From contig NC_045139.1 of NCBI RefSeq assembly GCF_008831285.2, forward strand, positions 7,846,204 to 7,906,203: 60,000 nucleotides of DNA. The letters are read 5' to 3'. Position 1 is the stretch's first letter; the number at the start of each line of letters is the position of its first letter. A program made the position numbers and the translations under genes. The stretch is from Nymphaea colorata (Eukaryota > Streptophyta > Magnoliopsida > Nymphaeales > Nymphaeaceae). The notes beneath the pieces were generated by a model. The model saw nothing but the letters and a program-made list of their open reading frames with translations. It searched no databases and was not told the DNA's origin. This document shows positions 24,862 to 37,921 of the stretch, in pieces.

Positions 24862-27328
24862 CGTCGACCCAAGTCACTCAAATCATCCAAGCCACCATCA
24901 AAACACACCCGCCCACTCTCTCTCTCGCTGTCCAAACTCAAAATAGAAAACGATTACTGATGACACGCTTTCCCTCGTCACTCTGTAGTCTGTTCCCCGT
25001 CAGAATCACACCCTCCACCCTTTTTCACACCTGATTTACAACCCCAATAACTTATTCTCCTGTTTTTTTTTCCTCTGTCTGCCGTTCCCTCACAGAGAGA
25101 GAGATAGAGACGGAGGAAATTTAATGAACGAACCAGCCAGTGACAACACCTCTTCTTCTCATTTACGTTGCCGTACTGATCTACATCGTATGCGGATGCA
25201 AGGGTAGGACGTACGTCGCTTCTTGATTTCTTCCTTCTTCTTTCCTACTACGTATTAAATACGCATACGCTTTACGATACACGCGGGATGCGGAGATCTC
25301 GAGGGCCGTTCAAAGAAAGCCGTCGGCTGCTGACGGTGGTGGTGGTGGCGCTGGCGGTGAGAGTCTCCTGGTGAGTCTGGCTCTCTCTCTCTCTCTCTCT
25401 GCCGACGGATTGCCACAAAAATAATTTGATTCGATTTTCGTGATGTGCTTACTGTTTATGCCGAAGAAAGCAAAATCTTTTCCAATTTCTATTGTTGGTG
25501 CCTCGCTTTAAAATGCCATCACCGGCGAAGAAATTGGTAGAGTTCAAATTTCTGTAGACTATTATTTTGTTGTGATTGTGATTTTTTGTTTTTCGTGTTT
25601 GTCTGAACTCCAAAATCAAAGAGGTAAAAAACATAGTTTTGCATATATAATGCCATTTTAAATGTGTTTGAACGAAACCAAAATGAGTTCTTCCAAAACT
25701 TATTTTTGGCAAGGTGAAAAAACTAATTTTTACAAAATTAATTTCAACAAAACCAATTTTTTTAAAATCCAACCTAAAATCAAATTAAAGAACGGGTGAC
25801 CAAGTTGAGCATTTCATCTCATTGCCCAATAGCATGTTTCCTATGCTTCAACTTATGTATCGATACTCACTTTTGCAGCACAATAAGTTAACACTTAATA
25901 GAGACTAACCGCTACCAGCTTTCTACCTCCTCGAGTGTTCATGAAGAACATATGTCATTATATTATTTGCAAATAAAAGAGCTGGAGAATGAACTGTAAG
26001 TTGGATTTGAATTTGCAATTTGTTCTGCTTCCCTTCTAAAATTGCTCAAGGCAAAGGATAACAGGTGCAGTCTTTTCAACATCTTAATATAGAATTATTA
26101 TGACAGAGTAAAGATAAGGAAAACAATGTCAAGAGTCAAAAAGGGAGGGCTGACTCGAGAAAGAATTGTTGTTGTAGTTATGAATGCAATTCCCAATCAT
26201 GTAATAGAAGATACGATCTGCTTAGATCTCAAATCTGTGCTTAGATCACAAATCTGTGGATCCGTCATCGAAGCCTCTTTCCTTGGTCCTTGTCTTCTGC
26301 ATTCGACCACAGAGTTGAAATCTAATACACTGAAATCCCCTGTTTGTTTAAACGGTGAACTCTATACCTCGGATTACTTGGGATCTGAAATTCAATGCAA
26401 TTAAACCCAATCTAAGGCAACCACCATATTTACCGTGGATTTAAGATCCGTGGTGATTTGAGATCCTAAGATTCCAGATGCATAGATTTAAGGTCAGATA
26501 TCTCCTTGTTCCGACCTTAAACTCGTGGTTTTAAACATGTAGAATGGATTTTAAATCCATGCTACTGAGATCATCGGTTTGTTTAAACTTAAGATCTCCC
26601 AAAATACACCTTTTTATGTGTTCTTGGATTTAAGATCCAAGATTCTCAAACACAACTTAAGAAAAGGTTTTTCCAAAACAAGGTTTTTATGTTAGTTGTT
26701 TACCTCGTATTTATTTTTAAATAATGTCAAAACCACTTTAATTTTGTTAAAAAAAAAATAACCCACCAGTGTTAAGAGAGCGCTTTCGGTGTTTTGTGCA
26801 TTTCACCTACGACAGTGGAATGACACATGTCTTGCGTCAACATTTTTGAAAACATGGTAAGAGCAATGAGGCCATTTCAAAAAATTTCATGCACTAAACA
26901 ATTTTTTTTTTTTTGTGCTGGGGCGAATGCCGGCATCGTGATTTATATGCATTCATTTTTGAAATATACAATTTTGACTAGATCCATGCATAATAGACTC
27001 AACATATTTTTGTTTTTACATTACAAATTCATGCGTCTTAATGCAAGTACGATTGCTACATGAGTTTCATATGAAATTTCCTTAAAAGTATAACCGACCA
27101 CTTCATTAATCCACCCCAATAAATCCAATTTCACTGCTTAATGAACCTCTTTTACATGCAAAAAATGGATTACATGAGAAGGAGGTCATACCCAGACCTT
27201 TGTTGATCCTAATATACTCAACCATACATGAACCGTAGCGAGCAAACTAACCATGGTTATGAGTGGACAATGCATAAGTTTTTCCTTGTCTCGAATTAGA
27301 CTCAATCTGGTTTTCACTTGACATAAGT

Positions 27329-27330
<2 letters not shown>
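24862..27330. other. CCCH gene leader/promoter and start of the gene desert
   Basis: The first 250 bp upstream of the CCCH ATG include pyrimidine-rich DNA and a GAGAGAGATAGAGA tract (25095-25110), probably the leader. A (CT)n tract lies at 25380-25400. From 26200 to 26660 a short motif such as GGATTTAAGATC and its complement recurs many times in both orientations, which looks like a decayed repeat. No gene. Confidence 0.45.

Positions 27331-27386
<56 letters not shown>
27331..27386. repeat. (CT)n(TA)n compound microsatellite
   Basis: About 15 CT units followed directly by 13 TA units. The next sequence (AGCCAGATGGTTAA) resembles the repeat family of the REF6 intron (44130-44165). Confidence 0.97.
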
Positions 27387-27441
27387 GCCAGATGGTTAAT
27401 TTTTTCATTTTGTGCCACTAAAAACCATCACAAGGCCCCAA

Positions 27442-27645
27442 GGCCCAAGGGGCATAGCTCAAATGAACGGCCAAGGACGCGTGAAAGGCGTGTCACCAGT
27501 TTGATTCACGAGAGGCTTTGCTCTTGTACCAAAATGAGGAGTGGGCTCTACATGCAAACTGAAGCATAGGGTTGTTGCGGCTCTGGATCCTAGGTGCAAC
27601 GAAAAGAGGGGAGCTTCGGCAGTAGAATAACTCCCCACTCGCCCA
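27442..27645 (+). mobile_element. tRNA-derived SINE-like element
   Basis: GGGGCATAGCTCAAATGAAC resembles the 5' end and A box (TAGCTCA) of a tRNA gene, and CAGTTTGATTCACGA about 42 bp later resembles the B box. The remainder is unrelated to tRNA, as in plant SINEs. It is not an intact tRNA because no acceptor stem or anticodon loop can be built. Ends are approximate. Confidence 0.5.
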
Positions 27646-27730
27646 AAAAACCGTCACAAAAAGTATATTTCATTGCTAAAAACTATGGTCATGCAATTGA
27701 TCATCGCAAATACACCCTTTAAAATGCTTT

Positions 27731-27733
<3 letters not shown>

Positions 27734-27774
<41 letters not shown>
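27734..27774. repeat. (TA)n microsatellite
   Basis: About 20 TA units. Confidence 0.96.
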
Positions 27775-27779
<5 letters not shown>

Positions 27780-27781
27780 AA

Positions 27782-27880
27782 CATGAAATCAAGTGGTTAG
27801 GAACCTTATCATTATATAAGAGTTTCACGTGCTTAGATTTGCTTATGAGATTTGAACTTAGAATGGTTTTTTATGATGGC
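27782..27880 (+). mobile_element. Possible SINE fragment
   Basis: TCAAGTGGTTAGGAACC resembles an A box, and GAGATTTGAACTTAGA about 60 bp downstream resembles a B box. It directly follows a (TA)n tract. Tentative. Confidence 0.3.
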
Positions 27881-28330
27881 TAAAAGCACTTTTTGCTTTG
27901 GGAATTTTTAAGACAAGCCTGACAAAAACAAAAAGGGAAAGAGAAACCTGAACGTCCATGTCTCTCACGTCCGTTTGGAATCAGTTCATTCCAAGTTGTC
28001 CATTTTCCGATTAGGACGAATGAAGATTTGTCGTTTCCTTTCATTGGTCGTCGGAATAATTGGTCGCGAACAGTTTGAAAACGAACTGCTAAGGATGTTG
28101 AGAGTCGGACACGATTCTGAAAATGGCGGAAAACTTAACGATCCTGCAGCCATGAATGAGATGAATCTAACTTTGAAATGCAGTTTCCGATCAAGTCCAA
28201 ACATGAGTCCATTCGAGTTGGAATTCAACCAATACTTGGTTGACTGGTGATGGATTCGCTGGCGTTTTCATTTTTGGACACGGTGAATCACCGGATTCGT
28301 AATTGCCCGGAGTGAGCGATGGCGTGATTG

Positions 28331-28572
28331 CCGTGCTAGCAATCGAAGATGAAAAATCTTAAGGGTTGTTTGGCAGTTGAAACATTATGTGAGTATTTCA
28401 TGAGTTTTTCTTCAAAAAAATTGACGTAGGTTCATAAAACACTTGAAACAACCGCACTAGCAATCAAAGACGAAAAATCTTAAGGGTTATTTGGTAGCTG
28501 AAACATTATGTGAATATTTCAAGAGTTTTCTATCAAAAGATTGGCGTAGATTCATAAAACACTTACAACAAA
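28331..28572. repeat. Diverged tandem duplication, period 121 bp
   Basis: Two copies, 28331-28451 and 28452-28572, both starting CCG(T/C)(G/A)CTAGCAATC and clearly homologous throughout, with roughly 15 percent substitutions by eye. No function is evident. Confidence 0.85.
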
Positions 28573-30166
28573 TACTTAAACAATGGTTTTACGAACCGTT
28601 CATCAAAAAGTCATGAAGTCAAATGATCTCTTTAGGGTTCCAAGTTTTAGTAGACAAGTAGGCGAGTACAAATTATAGAGTTCACATTGCATGAATCAAA
28701 CCAAACAACGGTTTCTCATTCCCATGGTTATCTGAAACTGCACCTTTCTTTTCGGGAATCCCACGCCTCAAAAAGTGTAAAGCAGAGAAAGGAAAGTATG
28801 CCAAAGTTAATCTCATTTTGAGGACAAAAGTAAAGTGACATCCCTTTTGATAAGTTCATAATATGAATTCGTTTCCAGTTTCAAAAAATTACAGAAGCTA
28901 CAAACTTACTCGAACTGAGTTTTTTTACTGCAATGTAAAGACTGTGTGTTTGTGTGTATGCGTCCACGCATATGTCCATGTGTGTGTAAGAGAAAGGGGG
29001 AATCTTCGTGAACTTAGGTCCAATTATATAGTGCAGCTTCACGAGACCCATGTCACTGCTTCAGGTTATTAAAAATTTGTTAACTATATATTTAGTGTTT
29101 TATGAAAAAAAAAATCAATGTCGATACATGCATTTTTACATTGAATTTATGAAAAAAACACGGATTTGGAGAGCTAAAAAGAATAAAGTAATAAGTGGAG
29201 AGGCATGAACAGTGTCTCATTATATATATATATATATATATATATCCGCACACGCATTCTAATTTTTGACATGAATAAATCCTCACAACTTGAACGATAC
29301 AAGGAAATAAATAATCGACATTCCAATTCTCAAATATTGAGTTAAATGGTACTCCAACTTAAATATACGGGATGTAAACAATTATTAGAACATGAATTTT
29401 TTCCCCGTTAACATGTAAAATCTACGGCCCTCATGTTTGAGATGGCATTTGTAATTTTTTGGGATAAAAACCACTTGTCACTTTCTCTCGCAAGCTCGAA
29501 AAGCAGACATCACATCACGTGTTTGCTATCGCTAATTCCGCTCTGTCTTCCCCTTTATATATATCAACAACGTCTTATGCATGATTTTTTATGAAAAGAA
29601 ATTGAATGATATACATAACAGATCAGCGCACATCATCTATAACGAGAAGGAAATAGACGACAAAATCTTTGGATGAATGTGATAGCTTAATATGTCTTTT
29701 TTTTTCTCATTAAGTACTTAGGAATGGTCATTTAATGAGAAAATGATAAATGACATGTGGGCATTTAATACAGAACATATAATTGTTCCAATCGTCCCAA
29801 CTACATGCCCGATGTTTCTATATGATTAAAAAAAAAAATTTATTGCTAATGGTATCATAAATGGTTGCCAGAGTCACCATTCAATTTAAATATAATGGAT
29901 GTTGGAGCTCTGGATGTTGTAGAATAACAAAAAAATAAACATATATCGCTAAAGAGATAACATTTATAGTGAAACAATGGTTCATATTATTTTGGACGAT
30001 GAATTTTTAACAATTCAACAACATCCAACAAATATAACATTTCTTCACACACTCTTAAGACACATCACAACCATCAAACCTCAATTGATTCAACACGCTA
30101 AGATTGTCACTTATGGGTCTAAATAAAGTGACCTACTTCATACTCTTGTCAAAATTTAGTGTCATC
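28573..30166. other. Intergenic spacer
   Basis: AT-rich DNA. Apart from the TA tract at 29220-29246 and a TG-rich stretch at 28942-28986, I see no gene or element. Confidence 0.6.
29220..29246. repeat. (TA)n microsatellite
   Basis: About 13 TA units in intergenic DNA. Confidence 0.95.
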
Positions 30167-30174
30167 GTTGAGAC

Positions 30175-30739
30175 TACGGGTGAACACGAGCCGAGTCGAA
30201 CCCGAGTTCAGTCAGCCCAAGCTTTGGCTAGACTAATAAAACCTCGAGCTCGATAATAGATCGGCGGAAGCAGCTCAAGCTCGACTCGGCAGTTACATGT
30301 TGAGCTCGAGTTCGACTCAATTAAGGCTCGACAAACTCGTCTCAATAGAATTTATATTCATCATTATGTGCTGAGCTCGAACTCGACTCAATTAAGGCTC
30401 AACAAACTCGTTTGAATAGAATTGATATTCATCCTTACGTGGACTCGATTAAGGCTCGACAAACTCATAAACTCGTTTGAATATATCGACTTGATTAAGG
30501 CTCGACAAACTCATAAACTCATTTGAATATATAGACTTGATTAAGGCTCGACAAACTCGATTAATGCTCGAACTCGACTTGGTAGTTACGTGTTGAGCTC
30601 GAACTCAACTCAATTATTTGAACGAGTCGATTCTTGAACTCAAGCTGGACTTGTTAAACAAATGACTCAGCTCGAACTCGTTCACGAGCCAAGCTTAAAC
30701 GAGTTGAGCTTGAGTAGCTGGACTCGTTGTTCACCCCTA
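30175..30739. mobile_element. hAT-type MITE, 565 bp, with exact 8 bp target duplication
   Basis: The left end is TACGGGTGAAC and the reverse complement of the right end is TAGGGGTGAAC. GTTGAGAC flanks both sides exactly (30167-30174 and 30740-30747), the 8 bp duplication expected of hAT elements. The interior is built of repeated units containing GGCTCGACAAACTC and GAGCTCGAACTCGACT; there is no transposase, so it is non-autonomous. Confidence 0.88.
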
Positions 30740-30747
30740 GTTGAGAC

Positions 30748-32138
30748 TGGTTTTATCTCTAATCTGATGTCGATAATTGAAATTTATTAGGAAACTTGGA
30801 TCGAATTAGAAATTTTCAAGAATATGCCAACATTTCTTGACATTATGGGCAAAAGCTAGCTTCCAGTGGAAATGGTCAAAAGCTAGCTTGTAGTTTGGAT
30901 TTTATATTAGAAAAGGAAGTCTGGTGGGCTTGACTTTACCGTCATGCTTTCAGTAAGTGAATTTTTTTTATGTTAATGGACCAAGTCATATACTATTTTG
31001 AAGAATGAGGCCCGCAAAATATTGTTTCATTGACCTCAACAATAAATTATAAGAGACAGGACACCTATTTTTATACTAAAATCCTACTACGCAGCAACTT
31101 CTAGTAGCTCAACGGTACTTTTACTATAGAATGATAAAAGTATGTTGAAGTCGTTTGCCCAAAACCAGATTTTTGGAATTCCCTAAAATCAGGTTTTGCA
31201 TCTAAGACCAGGTTTTTAGAGTGTTTGAGTGCTACCCAAATTGAGTTTGAGAAAAACCTGGATTTGACAGAACCTGATTTAATAAAAGCTGGTCAAAAAC
31301 TTGAACAAGCCATAGATTATTTATAAAAAACAGAGTTTTGGACGTGTCGCCCAAACAAACAAACCAAGTTTTAAAAACTAGTTTTCACAAAACTGGGTTA
31401 AATGATAGCGTCATCTAAACAGCTCTTAATCTGTTTCTGTGATAGGAAGTCTTACTAGGGACAAATTCTATGGCTGGGCTTCCCTCTAGTTTTTGTTCAA
31501 GCTAGAGCTTGGAATTCCAGTGTTGAGTCAAGAAATTGCTATGCTTATCCTTGACCTTTCACTTCTGGTCCAGTCAAAGATGCAGTGAGAATATGTTGGC
31601 TGTTCTAAGCATAATTCCAACTTCGATATCACAAAGTCATGAAACCTTGTCCTCTTTTGGAAGCTGACGCAGTAACTTGCAATTATTGAGGTTCAATAGT
31701 TTTGAAAAACTACGGTTTAAAGGATAAAACTTAACATTAATATATATCAGTGAGGTAAAAAGTATTTCATCCTACCAACCAACAACCTTACTTTCAATGC
31801 CTCAGAGTGTCGTGCCCATTATATATCTCTTTGGTAGTTTATTTTATTGTAAGAACCGTTACATATGCAAGTTGATATCATGAATTTGTCTTTAGAACTT
31901 AGCATAATCTATATGTTACAGTGTTTCATGAACTTGCTCTAATTACTGAGCCATATTCATGTGTCAATAACAAATTGTTACTGTTATCAAACAGCAGGCA
32001 ATTTTACAAACATCACCTTTTCCAATCAAATCCTATTAAAAGTTAGGCCTCCTACCAATTTATTATAACATACAAGCACCACATTTTCACACGAATATAA
32101 GCAATTTAAAGCCTTCTAGCAAAAAAAAGCATGTTGTT
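30748..32138. other. Intergenic spacer with inverted-repeat remnants
   Basis: Between 31140 and 31430, phrases such as AAACCAGGTTTT and its complement recur in both orientations (for example near 31200 and 31360-31390), suggesting another degraded foldback element. No gene. Confidence 0.4.
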
Positions 32139-32210
32139 CACAACTTCTACGCTTTTTAAGGGGCATTTGGTAGTCACAACTTCTACGCTTTTTAAGGGGC
32201 ATTTGGTAGT
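32139..32210. repeat. Perfect 36 bp tandem duplication
   Basis: Two identical head-to-tail 36 bp copies (32139-32174 and 32175-32210), starting CACAACTTCTACGC. Perfect identity points to a recent slippage or repair event. Confidence 0.96.
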
Positions 32211-32768
32211 AGATACAATCTGTGACTGTTTGATGAATATACTAGTTTTAGTGTTTCATAAATCTGTTTCAGTCTATGTGACATATTCATGAGACGCTCA
32301 CAAAATATATATTCTGAATGACAAGCAACCAACCGCTTAAATTACAGTTAAGTTTCATGTTCGAAAGTGTGGTCATTTTTATCTTTTACATCAAACACAA
32401 AAAAGTGACTGCATATATGAGAGAAAACAACGGATTTTTCTTTTCGCCAAGCCTTCTGCATCCATAAGGCGTTCGACAAATGGTTTATATATGTACACTG
32501 TTCCCGTTAGGAAACATTTAATAGCTTATTGAAAATTGTGACACATTGAAAGCTAAGTGAGCCAAAAGTATAAGGTGACAAGCTCCGTTTCTTTTTCTTT
32601 ACTTAAATCGCCGTGTGGCCGCTGTTAGGCAGACGTCTCCTAGAATATGCAAAATCCGGTGCTCCATCCCCCTTAATTCAAGTGGCCCCTCTCAATCCAC
32701 GCCCCTAATCAGGTGGGTCTCCTCAGCAGTCAATACTTGGGTGCTCAAGAAAATCCGTGGAAGCCACC

Positions 32769-32771
<3 letters not shown>

Positions 32772-32821
<50 letters not shown>
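32772..32821. repeat. (TA)n(GA)n compound microsatellite
   Basis: About 15 TA units followed by 9 GA units. Confidence 0.96.
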
Positions 32822-32822
<1 letters not shown>

Positions 32823-32927
32823 TGTGTCATTCGGCCTTTCGTCCAATCACAACTACTTGAAACAATGCATCACAGCAGACATAAGACTAAGCTGGAGTGA
32901 GAAATCCAAAGAAACAAATATGACATA

Positions 32928-33117
32928 GGGGCGGAGGGAGGGGGGCCGCCTAGGCCATCGCCCCACCCCGGCCAATGAAAAAAAAATTACATTGGAAAAA
33001 ATAATTATTTTTTTAATTGCGTCATGTATTTTTTGGAGTTTAATTCAGTTGGCCTTACCCAGATTCAAAGGTTGAACCGTTGGTCTGCCCTTTCAGAAAA
33101 TCCTGGTTTCGCCCTTG
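32928..33117. mobile_element. Short hAT-like MITE, about 190 bp
   Basis: The left end reads TAGGGGCGGAGG and the right end reads CCTGGTTTCGCCCTTGA, its approximate inverse. Flanks ATATGACA and ATATGAAA resemble a mutated 8 bp duplication. There is no ORF. Confidence 0.5.
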
Positions 33118-33853
33118 ATATGAAATGAAATCCTCGAGGCCTGTCGTGGCACGTAGCTTAAATAGGCTGCATTGTTGTGTGGGGCGGTTGAAGGAATATA
33201 AAAATCATTGATTTTCTCTCAACTAACTATATTGAAAAAATGAATAAGGAATATGCATAAGGTCTCCTACCTACCAATCTCTCACACACTCTCTCTCTCT
33301 TTCCAACTACTGTTTAGCGTAGCCTGTTAGACTTGTGATACATGGATAGTGTGTCTCAAGTTTAGATTTCTAATTCCAAAAACAAAATACCCAGTTTGTT
33401 TAATAATTCTAATTTCTTAAAAAATGAGCATTTTGATTCTAAAATTTTGTGATTCTTGACGTATCATGCTCCTTAAAAGAACTTTTCCTTTGAGTATGTA
33501 GGTTTTTTCTTTTGTTAAAACACACACATATAGGAAAATATATCCCTTACCACATCCTTTATACCAGACTTGATGAAAATCATTTAGGTCGTCGATTTCG
33601 ATGAGATTAAATAGTAGATATTAAATCATAAACGTAGAAACATGTTTTCTGACTAATCTGAAACACCCTTCAAATAATTAAAGAAAGAAAAAAAATTAAT
33701 AACAAACTAATTTCCTTAAATTAACTCTTCGTCTCATTTGAGGGTATCTCACACTCTTAAAATGACAATTTGGCATCTATATTTGTACATTGAACTTCCT
33801 TTATTGGATCTCCTTGGAATCCATGATACATAGATGATTCCCCTTAAAATCTA

Positions 33854-33896
<43 letters not shown>
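33854..33896. repeat. (CT)n(TA)n compound microsatellite
   Basis: About 9 CT units and 13 TA units. Confidence 0.96.
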
Positions 33897-36800
33897 AACA
33901 GTTTCAAAAGGCTAATATAAATATAGTTAATTAGTTAACAATTTATACTTGTGAAAAAAAAATGACTTAAATCTTATGTGACTTTTTCATGATGTTGCTC
34001 CCACGATAAAGCTGGGTGCTTGGAATCAATTAAAAGAAAACCTTTTATCAGTGGTGGAGCCACATGTCCGCAGGTGCGGGCGTTTGCCAACACCGGTCCC
34101 ACAAAAATTCTTTTATTTTCATATTAATACTTTAAATTATTTACTCAGCCCCTAAAACAATTTAAGTTTTTATAATTGATGTCCATCAGCAAAATCATCT
34201 CAATCGACCCATCTTAAACGGGTTAATTTCCTCCGAATCCAAATTAAGTTTAATTTTGAGCTCATTCTTCGATTTATATCCTTCGTATCAGACCCATACC
34301 CGGTTGGTAATTGGATGAGTTCTAATCTACCAAACGCGACAAGACGAATCCAAGTCATCGTCTCGTCGAATTGGATCCTGATTCCTTTGTGCCACCGAAA
34401 CATCCAGGTACTGTAAAATAAAGGTATGAAAGGGATTCTCCAAAATTGGGCGGGACAGATCCGAATCCGCTTAAAGGGGTTCGGTTCTAGATCTGGATCC
34501 GGGTTCAGTTATGTTTCATGGAAAAAGACATATCCAGCCCCACTTAGTAAAATGCCAACCCGAAAAGAGGAAAGGTTTTTACCAATCGTATCAGTATAGG
34601 TGTGTACCCGATCCAAATGGAACCCGATCCTACTAATCTGCGCTATTACCAACCCTACCCGAATCTGCCGAGGATCCGGATTTGGACCTGTAATGACAAA
34701 AACGTGCCTGCCATTTCTAGTACTTCTTCTTAGCGGCGAGATGGCTTAGACTTACAGGGATTTCCTTTTCATGTTGTTATTATTGGAAGCGATGTTCTTA
34801 TATTTTAATAAAAAAAGGCATATTTTTTGTTATTCTTTGGAAGCATTTTTCTTATTCTACAATGGTGCCTTTTTCTAACTTAACAAAAGAAAAAAAAAAA
34901 CAGACAAACTAATGGTAAACGGTAATAAAAATTTGCTTCTCTTTGAGCTTTGTTTCATTCATTTAATATTTCATAGTACATATAATGGAAAAACTGTCAA
35001 ATAAAAGAAAATTTGTTATGAAAATTTCAATTCCTACCTAATAAATAATTTTAAAGCTTCTAAATGCCCAAAACGGAAATATTTTGGCGCTTTTAAGATA
35101 GCACCGAACTCTTTTCTTGAAGGTCACCATACAAAGCCTAAAATTCTAATAGCAGCTTGGAGAGCCAAGGGTGTTACCGTAATTGCAAAACTCAAGCTGC
35201 CGATTTCTCAATTTTGAAATTCTGATGGGTTCCTTTTAAATAAATTTATGCCGTCCGTACGCCTCGATAGGGACGCGCGCTAGAGGCGTCTCGGGGACTC
35301 TGCGCGTCCGGTACTCCCTGTTCCCCCACACGGTTTCTTTATCATATTCATGCATGGCTTCACACGCGGGGCGCGCTTGACGGTCGGAACTCCCAAGTCC
35401 GAACCCCTGGGTGTCTGTGTGGGGAGATCACACCACACGTTGCTTGCGCCCACGCCTTGTTGCTGTTCTGCGTGTGCCTCCCCGCAACTTGGATTTGGGC
35501 CAAATCAACCATTTACCATGTTCCACTATTAAAGCATAGCGGGCTTGGATTTGAATCCAGCAGAGCAAGATCCGAAATGGAGTCTGGTGGACTGAGCTTT
35601 TTTATTCGTCGGCAGAATCTTTTTTCTGCTTTTATAAATCTTTCTACCAAAAAAAATGAAACGTCGTCTCCATGAGCAGGCAGGAATATGAAAGCGGTTC
35701 AGCCTTCATAATGGTTGTTTTGAACTTTGCATACATGGAAAATGACCTTGCACCATTGCATATACTTGCATTTGCCTCTTCCACAATTTTCCTTTATCGT
35801 GAATTTGGAATTACATAACTTTAGATTGATGGACATTGGAAGCAGCATTTGCCTTTCAATGTTGATTTTTGTTAGGGATGTTGATATATCCAATTTGAAT
35901 TGGATATCTCTGATCGAATCATTCTGCAAAAATCAGGTATAAAAATTATAATCAGGTTCGCATTTAAGAAATGACGGCTGATTAGATATAGATTCTCATA
36001 TGCAAAAAATATCCAATCAAATTTGAATTCAGATTCATATTGGACTTAGTTTTAAATAAATATCATATATTCAATGCTTTTACATTTTGAAAATCCGGTT
36101 CAAAATTCAAATTCAGATTCAGATATAAATGTAAAGATCAGATTCAGATTATCAAATCGGATTTTAGATTCAAATATGACTTTTCTTCATTTGTGTTCGA
36201 ATTTTAAAAAAAAATTAAGAGTATAATCTATTTGGATCTGATCCATTGACATCCTAATTTTATTTTTTCAATAACTTTTTACCCAAAAATAATAAATAAA
36301 GAAATAATGAGTTTCACATGTTTATAAATAATGTGATTTAGTTACTAGGCTTTTGTTTGGTAGTTGCCAACAAAAGGTGAGACACTCGCCCGAAAATTCA
36401 GAAATCTGGGACCCCCATTTAAGTTTAGGATAATAAACTCCGGTCTTAAATCCCCCATTTAATATTCCTTCGTATGTTTATTAGCCTGCATCTTCTTTTT
36501 GCTTTGCTACTGTCTTGCTTCTCTTTTGTATAATATATCCTAATGATAAATGTATTTAACGTATTCCATAGTATTTTTGGAAAAGCAAACCTATTTTTTC
36601 ACATGATTTTATATGAGAACTACTTTTTTCTGATTTTGTTGTCTCCTGAGTATTTACAAACTTCCAATCGAAATTTTTATAAATATTTTGAAAGAATCAT
36701 TTTTGTATTATTTTCTTCTGCCTTCCTAGCATCTCTAAGGCCTTTACAAGATCAAACTGCCTTCCATTGTTTAAATTATGGACATGTTAGTGAGGAAATC

Positions 36801-37423
36801 TTGTAAAATTAGATGACTTGTTTCAAAATGACTAAAAATATTTTTCATATTTCTCAAATTTTTCATAATATCTAGATGATATACCAACCTGGCTGCAAGT
36901 TTCGAACTCGCAATCGCATTTTCTTTACATTCTAGACAATTAAATTGACAGAAATAAGGTGGTGAATCTCCTAAGTTGATGTTTCCGTAAATTCTATTTT
37001 AGCGCCAAATTGATTCCTTTTTCTGTATAAAAAAATGCTTAGAAATGATCGTTGACATGGAATATCAGATGAAAGTTGGGATTTGTCTCAGAAACCTAAT
37101 ATTTTCACCACATTTTGTAGGACGTTGATCCATCAGGTTCGTCCAAGATCACTCTTGTCAGCCACTTTTAATGACTAAAAACCATTTTCAGCAACCATGT
37201 TTGCATGAGATGAGATGCATTTTAAACTGACTAACTTGTGTGTTAAAGCATTCTACCTGCGACGATTACGACTAAATTATTGAGCATGTAACTGCATTTC
37301 AAAATACCTTAACAAAGAACCTGCTCAAGTACATGCACCCCAGATTTTTGTAGAAAACTAAGAGGATTCTTGTTGCCTAAATATAAAAACTTCATTGAAA
37401 GCAAATGAAAACAAAAAAAATAC

Positions 37424-37428
<5 letters not shown>
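33897..37428. other. Intergenic spacer with a GC-rich island
   Basis: Mostly AT-rich. At about 34050 a GGTGGAGCCAC motif resembles the end of the short hAT-like family. A GC-rich island spans roughly 35245-35480. At 36890-36920 a minus-strand GAGTTCGAAACTTG resembles a tRNA B box, a possible SINE remnant. No gene. Confidence 0.45.

Positions 37429-37460
<32 letters not shown>
37429..37460. repeat. (CT)n microsatellite
   Basis: About 16 CT units. Confidence 0.95.
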
Positions 37461-37463
<3 letters not shown>

Positions 37464-37841
37464 GTCATGCAATAAGAATGTAAATGGGCTTAGAATCATC
37501 TAAAATACGTTGCAAATCAAATTAAGAACAACCCAAAAAGGTAACAAATCCATGCCTTGAGACATTGAAATCGATTTTGTCTGTAACTAGCAAGAGAGCA
37601 CCAGGAATATGGAGAGGATGAAGTTTGGAACACACCCAACTCATTTCATTTGGAAAAGGCCGGATAAAGTGGGAAGTCGAAATTGGACTTCCCGTTTTCT
37701 GAGAAATGGGTTTCTGTCGAAATGGAACTTAAACCTGCAGGGCGGAGTTCAGAAATGGGCCTACAAGTTTGCAACTCCTTGACTCTTCCAAGCATAATAG
37801 AGAAGCAACCATCCCTCGCCGTGGTCAACCTGCACATGATG

Positions 37842-37846
<5 letters not shown>

Positions 37847-37920
<74 letters not shown>
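37847..37920. repeat. (TA)n microsatellite, 37 units
   Basis: The longest uninterrupted TA tract in the window, in the spacer downstream of the REF6-like gene. Confidence 0.97.

Positions 37921-37921
<1 letters not shown>

Noticed and set aside
24662-25034. Plus-strand Ser/Pro-rich ORFs opposite CCCH exon 1
   Set aside because: They are antisense readings of the acidic codon repeats and leader.
27442-27520. Possible functional tRNA gene
   Set aside because: A-box and B-box resemblance only; no acceptor-stem pairing or anticodon loop can be drawn, so SINE-like is the better call.
30175-30739. CRISPR-like or satellite array of short units
   Set aside because: The units vary in length and sequence and lie inside clear hAT-type ends with a target duplication, in a plant genome.
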